Below, piece by piece: positions 9,001 through 14,500 of a DNA stretch of 14,500 nt. A model generated the notes under the pieces. It made no database searches and was not told the DNA's origin. It saw only the letters and a list, made by a program, of their open reading frames with translations. Each line of letters begins with the position of its first letter. Positions within the stretch are counted from its first letter, which is position 1. Source of the stretch: Glandiceps talaboti (Eukaryota > Hemichordata > Enteropneusta > Spengelidae); the NCBI RefSeq assembly GCF_964340395.1, contig NC_135556.1:20311642-20326141 (forward strand), given 5' to 3'. Made by a program: the position numbers and the translations under genes.

Positions 9001-9347
9001 TTGAAGAGTTATTTTTGGGGTAATAAGTATGATACCAGAATATGACCTTTTACACATGTACCTACAATGTTTCATGTGAGAAACAATGGGGTGTGTCCAC
9101 AACCTATTATAAACAAACCCCATGAAAACCCCATGTCAAAGTTAGCAGATACGTAAGTTTATCAGGCATTTTGCTTTAAGACAAGACATGCACCTATCAC
9201 AATTTATTCATTTTGACAACTATATCACCTTGGTTTCTTGTAGACGGAGTGAGTGACTGGAATGATGTAAACATACCAACAGATAATGCTGCAAACCGGA
9301 GAAGTGTACAAGGAAGCTTCGATAGCATCTCACACAAGGCTACATGA
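2826..9347 (+). CDS. RNF150: RNF150/RNF130-like (Goliath family) PA-TM-RING E3 ubiquitin ligase, 3' part, six exons
   Basis: Spliced coding region: 2826-3073, 5935-6006, 6336-6418, 6856-6952, 7460-7766 and 9244-9347. These total 911 bases: two bases of a split codon, 302 residues and a TGA stop. All junctions are GT...AG and the phases (0, 0, 2, 0, 1) join into one open frame. Domain order is the end of a protease-associated domain, one transmembrane helix, a basic linker, a RING-H2 finger and an acidic, serine-rich tail. This is the Goliath/Godzilla architecture of single-pass endosomal ubiquitin ligases. As I remember the human proteins, the helix and its flank ([13 protein letters not shown]) match RNF150 better than RNF130, while CKLNILKAL in the RING is RNF130-like. 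It may therefore be pro-orthologous to both, and the symbol is a best guess. The start codon, signal peptide and most of the PA domain lie upstream of the window. The gene product family is secure; the exact paralog is less so. Confidence 0.9.
3074..5934 (+). other. Intron between the membrane exon and the basic-linker exon
   Basis: Starts GTAAGT and ends TGTGTTACAG; 2861 bases. No convincing exon lies inside. It contains the nested inverted repeat at 4769-4856. A G-rich stretch at about 4140-4240 and the phrase CAGTGTTCTCCCCAGGATTT near 4367 may be old repeat fragments. Confidence 0.88.
4769..4856. repeat. Nested inverted repeat with C-rich loop
   Basis: Inner stem CCATAGACAG (4779-4788) pairs with CTGTCTATGG (4801-4810). 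TCGA on each side extends it with one bulged base. The loop is TCTCCCCCGCCA. An outer pair ACATGTTC (4769-4776) and GAACATGT (4849-4856) encloses the hairpin. It may be a tiny foldback element or a stable RNA hairpin in the intron. It is not a tRNA: no cloverleaf can be drawn around it. Confidence 0.65.
5935..6006 (+). CDS. RNF150: Exon: basic juxtamembrane linker
   Basis: A 24-codon exon with phase 0 at both ends, between acceptor TGTGTTACAG and donor GTAAGC. It encodes [18 protein letters not shown] followed by LKDSDP. The Goliath family has RRLGDAAKKAISKL at this place, between the membrane helix and the RING. The segment is strongly basic and probably helical, consistent with the positive-inside rule and with holding the RING near the membrane. 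The D-to-R change after RLG makes it more basic than the vertebrate form as I recall it. Because both ends are phase 0, skipping this exon would preserve the frame. Confidence 0.92.
6007..6335 (+). other. Intron between linker and first RING exon
   Basis: 329 bases, GTAAGC donor and a pyrimidine-rich CATTTCATACAG acceptor. AT-rich with nothing else recognisable. Confidence 0.9.
6336..6418 (+). CDS. RNF150: Exon: first half of the RING-H2 finger
   Basis: Acceptor TTTCATACAG and donor GTAAGT. It encodes [20 protein letters not shown] then VIRKLPC, ending two bases into a lysine codon. The zinc ligands are C (6360-6362), C (6369-6371) and C (6414-6416), with 14 residues between the second and third. 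The isoleucine after the second cysteine is the usual E2-contact position in RING fingers. The intron cuts the RING between the third and fourth zinc ligands. Confidence 0.94.
6508..6612 (+). repeat. GAT-trinucleotide array, pure then degenerate
   Basis: Six exact GAT units at 6508-6525 continue as degenerate GATGAC/GATGAT sequence to the start of the duplicated block. This is a typical decaying trinucleotide microsatellite in an intron. Confidence 0.85.
6613..6840 (+). repeat. Near-identical tandem duplication of about 110 bp
   Basis: Copy 1 begins at 6613 (ATGATGAGGATGATAG) and copy 2 at 6726. The offset is 113 bases, then 110 after a single GGA deletion in copy 2 (AGGAGGAGGAAG against AGGAGGAAG). 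Otherwise I see no differences through TGATAATGAT at 6721-6730 and 6831-6840. Such identity in intron sequence means a recent duplication, probably by unequal exchange or slippage between GAT-rich ends. Confidence 0.95.
6856..6952 (+). CDS. RNF150: Exon: second half of the RING-H2 finger
   Basis: Acceptor TTTTTATTGCAG and donor GTAAGT. It completes the split lysine codon, then encodes [20 protein letters not shown] and [12 protein letters not shown]. Ligands are H (6857), H (6866), C (6875), C (6908) and C (6917). With the preceding exon the pattern is C-x2-C-x14-C-x1-H-x2-H-x2-C-x10-C-x2-C, a complete RING-H2. The tryptophan (6887) and the proline between the last two cysteines are the conserved E2-binding residues, so the domain looks catalytically competent. 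The GAT-rich tandem duplication ends only about 15 bases before this exon. Confidence 0.95.
6953..7459 (+). other. Intron after the RING
   Basis: 507 bases, GTAAGT donor, TTTAATTTTAG acceptor. AT-rich, no repeat or conserved element noticed. Confidence 0.9.
7460..7766 (+). CDS. RNF150: Exon: acidic, serine-rich cytosolic tail
   Basis: Acceptor TTTAATTTTAG and donor GTATGT. Joined in frame from the RING exon, it starts [15 protein letters not shown] and continues for 102 codons, ending one base into a codon. The sequence is low-complexity and acidic ([27 protein letters not shown]) with serine stretches (ESISSSN), then a hydrophobic patch, [13 protein letters not shown]. No known domain is visible and the segment is probably disordered. 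Family members differ most here, so similarity to vertebrate proteins is not expected to be obvious. Its inclusion rests on frame continuity, splice signals and the matching phase with the next exon. Confidence 0.88.
7767..9243 (+). other. Last intron of the coding region
   Basis: 1477 bases, GTATGT donor, GGTTTCTTGTAG acceptor. Contains a run of 11 G at 8819-8829. Nothing else beyond AT-rich sequence. Confidence 0.85.
8819..8829. repeat. Homopolymer run of 11 G
   Basis: Uninterrupted G run inside the last intron, in an otherwise AT-rich context. On the pre-mRNA this is a G-tract of the kind that can bind hnRNP H-type splicing factors; that role is inference only. Confidence 0.9.
9244..9347 (+). 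CDS. RNF150: Terminal coding exon with stop
   Basis: Acceptor TTGGTTTCTTGTAG. The phase-1 junction restores a GAC codon and the frame reads [20 protein letters not shown], then [14 protein letters not shown] and TGA at 9345-9347. The segment is polar and ends without a second membrane helix or an obvious sorting motif. The phase match and lack of stops support the exon; its sequence has no recognisable domain. Alternative 3' ends would be missed from sequence alone. Confidence 0.82.
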
Positions 9348-9359
9348 ACTCAACTGTAT

Positions 9360-9367
9360 TGTAAATA
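9360..9367 (+). promoter_or_regulatory. Pumilio response motif in the 3' UTR
   Basis: TGTAAATA, an exact match to the UGUANAUA sequence bound by Pumilio/PUF proteins, 12 bases after the stop. PUF proteins repress or destabilise mRNAs. An eight-base motif can occur by chance in AT-rich DNA. Confidence 0.4.
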
Positions 9368-9638
9368 ATATTTCTAAAACATATAATGATATCCCAGTCT
9401 ATAGATGACAGACAGGGGGTTATCTGTAATGCAAACATTTTTATTTTCAAATCTTAATCAGACAACAAAATAACCCATTGAAAATCACCGATTTCTTATT
9501 CTTTTTCAATTTGTTAACAATTTTGTATAACATTTATACATGTACATTGTACAAGGGTTATTTGAAAAGTATCATTTATTTTAAACACATCAAAAATAGT
9601 AATATCAAAATTAGATATACAATATTACTGAAGCCACA

Positions 9639-9644
9639 AATAAA
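9639..9644 (+). terminator. First candidate polyadenylation signal
   Basis: AATAAA, 292 bases after the stop, followed by an A run. The downstream GU-rich element is weak, so this may not be the used site. Confidence 0.35.
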
Positions 9645-10054
9645 AAAAAATGTACAATCACTGGATACCATTTTTCAGTGGATTCAGTATTTATTACAAA
9701 TCTAATTAAGCTGTAATCAGCAGATTTCTGTTTCACTTTCTAGAAAAAACACATACATGCCGAGAGTTTAGGTTTAAAATGTATTTACATAGTTATCAAA
9801 GCAGTGAACAAAAACATACTTCAAATGTTAACAAAACTAATGTTAATTAACCATATCAGAATAGACAAGATTTCTGAATTGATGTGTATGGACCAGCTGC
9901 TTCATTTCAGTTTATGTCTACTTTAGTGTTCATACCTGGTAGTTGTGTTGTGGTTATAATATTGTTTGGAAATTAAAATGTTTGCATTGTGTGCACAGCT
10001 GGGGAAAATGAATTACACATTGCGATATTGCGCTTCTAGAGTTTGGCCTCATGT

Positions 10055-10089
10055 TGACCTATGACCTGTGTGGATTTGACCTCTGATCT
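10055..10089. promoter_or_regulatory. Cluster of nuclear-receptor half-sites with an exact DR1
   Basis: TGACCT A TGACCT at 10055-10067 is an exact DR1. TGACCT C TGATCT at 10077-10089 is a second, one-mismatch DR1 ten bases later. A further TGACCC follows near 10115. The arrangement is read directly. Binding by HNF4/RXR-type receptors is an inference; a decayed simple repeat is the alternative. Confidence 0.4.
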
Positions 10090-10444
10090 ATGTACTTTGA
10101 CTGCTTTAAGGGATGACCCATGATATATTTCTGTAATGTCAATTTCTATGGCTTTCCTTAAAAAAAATGAAAATGCAAAAATCAAATGAAAAAATAAATA
10201 ACACAAAAAATCAAGATTCAAATTGTCACCATTTTTGAACGTCTCATTTTCTCACAAGACAAATGATGTTTAAATCAACATTTTGTTAAAATTGCACTAG
10301 CTGTAACACTAACAGGGCTATAATTTTTTGATCAGACAACCAACAATATTTTACTGAAAATTGTTAAAATACCAATCATCATATATTATTCATGTCAATT
10401 TTTGGTCTAGTTTATCTATAAGTAGTATAGTACTACATTAATAT

Positions 10445-10479
10445 TGTGTGTGTGTGTGTGTGTGAGGGGGGGGGGGGGG
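10445..10479. repeat. (TG)10 followed by a run of 14 G
   Basis: Ten TG units at 10445-10464, one A, then 14 uninterrupted G at 10466-10479. A compound microsatellite, likely polymorphic. Confidence 0.95.
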
Positions 10480-11274
10480 TTGGAGGTGCTGATTTTTGGA
10501 TGAGAAATCTATTTTAGTGGATAAATTGCAAGATACTATGCACACAGCTACAGAAATACATTTATCCACAGGTGATTCAATACTTGCAGGGTATATAAGT
10601 ATCATATGTAACAAAATCAGTTTTCAAAAACGTTCCTGTTACAGCTAGTGTAGCTTAATTTGATACAAATACAATAACTATAAAAGGGAACCATAAAGAA
10701 GAAGCCTAATTAAGTGTAATTGTAATCCCCCAGAATGGTGCACACAATCTTTGATATATTTTCTGTATCTCACACAACAGAGAAATAGCAACTGTCTAAG
10801 CTTGAGAGACAAGCATGAATCATGTCACTTGAAGAGTGAATTTAGAAAATGAACTCTCTAAATATAATTTTGTAATTCTTGTACCAAAACTGTCACCTTT
10901 ATTTTGCTATCTATCAAGTCTTGTGTATAGACCTTTATTATTGTATTGTGTTTTAATCTCTGTATTAATTGTTATTCATTATCTGTACAAATTACCTTAA
11001 AAAATGATTTATTTTTTACTGACATCACAACTCTTGCTGAAGATGTCAGTTGTATTTTCACACTTACAGGACAAACAGGGTTGCTTTGGCGAGTTTCAAC
11101 TGGAGATTAAAAATAACAGAAACATGCACATGAGTCTTTTGCCTAATCACATTGAAAAGTGATAAGCATTGCTATTCTTTTACAGTGCAGCTTCTGCTGC
11201 AGTGATTACATACACTTGATGAATTTAATGACTTCAATTATTTACCTTTCTTTTGATTACCTGTCTGCTTCTCT

Positions 11275-11287
11275 CCCCCCCCCCCCC
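11275..11287. repeat. Homopolymer run of 13 C
   Basis: Uninterrupted C tract after a CT-rich stretch; one of four C/G homopolymers longer than 10 in an AT-rich window. Confidence 0.92.
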
Positions 11288-11653
11288 TGCTGTGCATAGC
11301 ACCTCCATTTTACATTTGAAGTTGTCTGAGTTTGTTTGTAAAAAATACTGTGGCCCATGACTGAAACACCAAAGCAACCCCGTTTGTGTTGTAACACTAC
11401 TATAAAATATGAAATTACAAAAACAATAATGTCAGTCCTTTTTTACATATTTTATTTTTTCTTGATGTATAAAACAGTAAGGGACGATTAGCCATGAAGT
11501 GTAATAGCGAATGTCTTGATATGATAATTTTCTATTAACGTATTTACATATTATTGTATAGATGTTTGATTAACAAATGTTATATATGCTGGTATAGATA
11601 GTGTTGTAGTATTTCAAAAAGCGGTGAACTATCGGATATCAAACATGGAAGTT

Positions 11654-11654
<1 letters not shown>

Positions 11655-11729
<75 letters not shown>
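11655..11729. repeat. (CA)n microsatellite, about 37 units
   Basis: 75 bases of perfect CA repeat. Perfect alternating purine-pyrimidine tracts of this length can adopt Z-DNA and are usually highly polymorphic. Confidence 0.98.
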
Positions 11730-11730
<1 letters not shown>

Positions 11731-13165
11731 ATAGTACACATGTATATAAATATAAATATAAGTAGGCCGCATGCAAGACTGTAGACAAATTGAAGTAGCC
11801 CAAACTGAGTATATAATGTTTATTTTATTAGGGTGAAATACTACAAATACAATTAAATATGCGGTAAAGCTTATTCCCGAAAAACATATATACTCGGCTT
11901 ATGCCCCTTAGTAAAGACATATGGCATCTTTATAAGCAAAGCAAATTCGCCTTTAGGGTATTATTTTAATTTCAACCAAATATTTTCTTCTAAGCAGGAA
12001 GAATGCATCTGCATGACAACTACATTTGGGGTATCTCGTGATCTACCATTGAATATTGAGGCAGTTAGTTATTATGTTACAGTTTAAATAATAGTTGAGC
12101 AAATAGACTGCAAAATTTAGCCAAGCCAGAAGGACTGCTATGTAGCTTCAGTAGTGCAATAGCATATTATATATCTTATGCTCTCACTTAATTTAGTTTT
12201 GCATATTAACCTTCACAATAAATATGTTGAGGTATGTACAAGTGAAAGGAAATATTACGGATGGTGATGGGAAACAATTTTGATGAGTTAGGAAATGACA
12301 GTATTTGCAGAATTTTACTAATTTAGTATGCATGTGGGAACAAACAAGACAGTGGTTTATGTTTGCTCTTACCTTTACTGTATAGGTACCAATGTGTATG
12401 CTGCAGTACAAATTTGACATCATTGCACTGTGTATTTTATGTAGAAGCTGTTTATAAATATCAGTTGCTGTGTTCAACTTGCTACACCCTTACTACACTA
12501 TATTGTCACTATAGGGAATGCAGAAACACGTTGTAACCCATAGAATTCTTGTTGTGAACATAAAGTAATGGACACTTAGTGTTGCAGTTGGGCAGCTGGT
12601 CATATATAATCCCAGCTGTAGTCTTGAGTTTGTTAAGCTGCAGTGTGGGCAGCTGGCCATCTTCTGCGACACCTTTTTTGAATCTGACTGAGGAAAGAAC
12701 TCAATGTGCTTTCATTAATGTAACCCTGGCTTTAGTTTTTGTCCCTTGTAATATATTTTCTATAGCATACTTGGTGACTATGCTTGTTCCAATTTAAAGA
12801 CTAAGCAAGATCACCTGATATGTACTATATTCACAAAATTGCCACACATGATAACATAGATATGATGTGTGGAGTCCCTTTTTAAAAAAAAAATAAATAA
12901 ATACTGAATGGGAGATTGAGTCCATTTCTTCAGCCAACACTTTGCAACTGATACACACTAGAAATGTTTTTGTACAATATCAAAAATGTAAGTGTTACAC
13001 ATTTGTTATGGTAACATTCAGATAACCAAGGATTCTAGCAAAGAAGAATCGAAGGAACGTTTTAAGAAAAGCACTTTTAACAAGTAAAACATTTGAGTTT
13101 TCCCTATGAATAATGAAACAAATAAACCTTCATCCTTCACATTGTTTAGTTTTGTTCAGTTATTA

Positions 13166-13166
<1 letters not shown>

Positions 13167-13211
<45 letters not shown>
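13167..13211. repeat. (TG)n microsatellite, about 22 units
   Basis: 45 bases of perfect TG repeat. Open frames that cross it on both strands are artefacts of the repeat. Confidence 0.98.
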
Positions 13212-13212
<1 letters not shown>

Positions 13213-13396
13213 CCAAGGTGATCTCTCTTCAATTTCAAGTGCATCTGCCTCCTGGATCTGCCTTGGCTTGGAGAGCATTGTGAGATAGCAATACCAATCT
13301 CGACTAAAATTCGTACACGTGCATTGACAAGAGTTACTAAGGTAGCATGACTTTTCAGCACAACTGAGGTTTGATAGTGCTATAGCCATGGTGAAA

Positions 13397-13439
<43 letters not shown>

Positions 13440-13540
13440 GTGGATGTGTGTGTTTGTATGTATGTAAACAACCGGTTCATTCATGCTACAGACATGATAA
13501 AGAGTCTTGTCCATCTGTCTGTTTGTCTGTCTGCCTATCT
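13397..13540. repeat. (TGTC)n tetranucleotide block with degenerate second tract
   Basis: Ten perfect TGTC units plus TGT at 13397-13439, followed by TG/TATG-rich sequence to about 13466 and a degenerate TCTG/TTTG tract at 13513-13540. Probably one expanded array that has decayed in the middle. Confidence 0.93.
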
Positions 13541-13601
13541 GGTTGACTTAAAGGAAATTTAAAAGTGAAAAACCACTGGGAAGAATATTTCTATAGATGT
13601 A

Positions 13602-13604
<3 letters not shown>

Positions 13605-13671
<67 letters not shown>
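13605..13671. repeat. (GT)n microsatellite, about 33 units
   Basis: 67 bases of perfect GT repeat placed directly before the 140-bp array, only about 10 bases from the first unit. Confidence 0.98.
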
Positions 13672-13672
<1 letters not shown>

Positions 13673-13679
13673 ATGACTT

Positions 13680-14338
13680 AAACTCAAAAACCACACAACT
13701 GATTGCCTTGGTATTTGGTGGGGACATTACTTTCGGAGTTTAGTTGGGAAATGTTCAAATGAAAATGATCAGATCAGAGTTGTGTGTTTTGGGTAAAAAA
13801 AATTAGATTTTTAGTCAAAAATCTTTAACTAAAAAAATACTGAGCAGATCGGTCTGAAATTTGGTGGGAACATTCTTAGTGGTGTTGACATTAAGAATTG
13901 TTTATGACATTATGATCGAATTAGCGATATGCAAATTAGGGCTAAGAATGTGCCCTTTTCTATAATTCCAAAACTACTGAGCAGATGGGGCTGAAATTTG
14001 TTGGGAGCATTCTTGGGGGTGTTTAGATTCAGAATTGTTCAGGATGGTCCCTTCAGTGATATGCAAATTAGGTTACAAATGTGGGTTTTTTTAGTCAAAA
14101 TTCTACAATTCCAAAAGTACTAAGCAGATTAGGCTGAAATTTACTGGGGATGCATCTATATATGTGTAGATGAAGGTGCATTCACAACATGATGATTCCA
14201 TTGGCGATATATATTAGGTCTGGAAATTGCAATTTTGAGCAAAAACTGAAATCTTCACAACTACATGGTGAACGGGGCTGAAACCTGGTGGGAATGTTTC
14301 TGGAGGTGTTATTCTGCAATTACCAAGATTTTTTTTAA
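13680..14338. repeat. Degenerate tandem array, about five units of roughly 140 bp
   Basis: The core ACTGAGCAGAT-GG-CTGAAATTTGGTGGGA-CATTC recurs with its centre at about 13713, 13859, 13996, 14139 and 14283, giving periods of about 146, 137, 143 and 144 bases. Each core is preceded by AATTCCAAAA-like sequence. Several units carry GATATGCAAATTAGG later in the unit. Copies differ by many substitutions, so the array is old. No frame runs through it. It looks like the repeated centre of a non-autonomous mobile element or a local satellite. Confidence 0.85.
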
Positions 14339-14341
14339 ATG

Positions 14342-14495
14342 TATGCAAATATGCCTAGCAACAAGACCACGCCCATGGCAACAACCAAATGGTGACTCAC
14401 ATTGCAAAGATGAAACCTAGGATGGGTAGGTAAGTGAATAACGATTCCAAAAATGTAACCATGTATGCCTAGCAATAAGACCATGTCCATACGTG
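14342..14495. repeat. Second direct repeat pair at the end of the array
   Basis: ATGCCTAGCAACAAGACCAC (from 14351) recurs as ATGCCTAGCAATAAGACCAT (from 14465), with CCCATGGCA / TCCATACGT after each. The offset of 114 differs from the 140-bp period, so this is a different segment or a shortened unit. It runs to the window edge and may continue. Confidence 0.75.
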
Positions 14496-14500
14496 TAGCA

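Larger units (their letters stand above)
9348..9644 (+). other. Minimum 3' UTR of the ligase gene
   Basis: From the stop codon to the first AATAAA. AT-rich with no further frame. Transcripts of this family often have longer 3' UTRs, and further AATAAA hexamers occur at 10193-10198 and beyond, so the end is a lower limit. Confidence 0.5.
9645..13166. other. Downstream region without a recognisable gene
   Basis: Either a long 3' UTR or intergenic DNA. Short open frames on both strands have no domain, signal peptide or splice pattern. Visible content is the half-site cluster at 10055-10089, homopolymers, a (CA)n tract, a small hairpin at 12842-12872 (CCACACAT ... ATGTGTGG) and two copies of GGGCAGCTGG near 12590 and 12647. 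Confidence 0.6.

Noticed and set aside
12193-12797. Small frames on both strands in the downstream region
   Set aside because: No domain, no clear start context, and no coding-type composition. The frame at 12579 has a weakly hydrophobic start, but no support as a secreted peptide.
13106-13389. Overlapping frames on both strands with VCVCVC or THTHTH repeats
   Set aside because: They are translations of the (TG)n microsatellite.
13680-14500. Regularly spaced repeats considered as a CRISPR-like array
   Set aside because: The whole unit is degenerate with no constant repeat and unique spacer, and the window is clearly animal genomic DNA.

Overview
This window is AT-rich animal nuclear DNA. 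It has GT/AG introns, dense dinucleotide and tetranucleotide microsatellites, homopolymer runs and non-coding repeats, and no sign of bacterial gene organisation. It contains one recognisable gene on the + strand: the 3' part (six coding exons, about 303 codons including the stop) of a Goliath-family PA-TM-RING E3 ubiquitin ligase. The membrane segment and RING most resemble vertebrate RNF150, with some RNF130-like residues. The mixture suggests an invertebrate gene that may be co-orthologous to both. A marine invertebrate (hemichordate, amphioxus or mollusc) fits the repeat style, but the species cannot be fixed from the sequence alone.

Layout: 1-2825 is the 3' part of an intron whose upstream exon or exons (signal peptide and most of the PA domain) lie outside the window. 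It carries a striking nested foldback element at 699-1003. Coding exons are 2826-3073 (end of PA domain, transmembrane helix), 5935-6006 (basic juxtamembrane segment), 6336-6418 and 6856-6952 (the two halves of the RING-H2), 7460-7766 (acidic and serine-rich tail) and 9244-9347 (C terminus and stop). Every junction has a GT donor and an AG acceptor, and the phases join into one uninterrupted frame. The 3' UTR starts at 9348. A Pumilio-type motif lies 12 bases after the stop and the first AATAAA is at 9639, although the true transcript end is unknown.

From about 9.7 kb to the end I see no gene. The last 1.4 kb is a repeat complex: (TG)n, (TGTC)n and (GT)n tracts followed by at least five diverged copies of a unit of about 140 bp, resembling the central arrays of non-autonomous mobile elements.

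The protein expected from these exons sits in an endosomal or other secretory-pathway membrane. Its PA domain faces the lumen or outside, and its RING faces the cytosol, where it recruits a ubiquitin-loaded E2. I found no unknown multi-gene system. The most unusual items are the nested foldback, the recent tandem duplication beside a RING-exon splice acceptor, the 140-bp array, and two exact DR1-type nuclear-receptor motifs.
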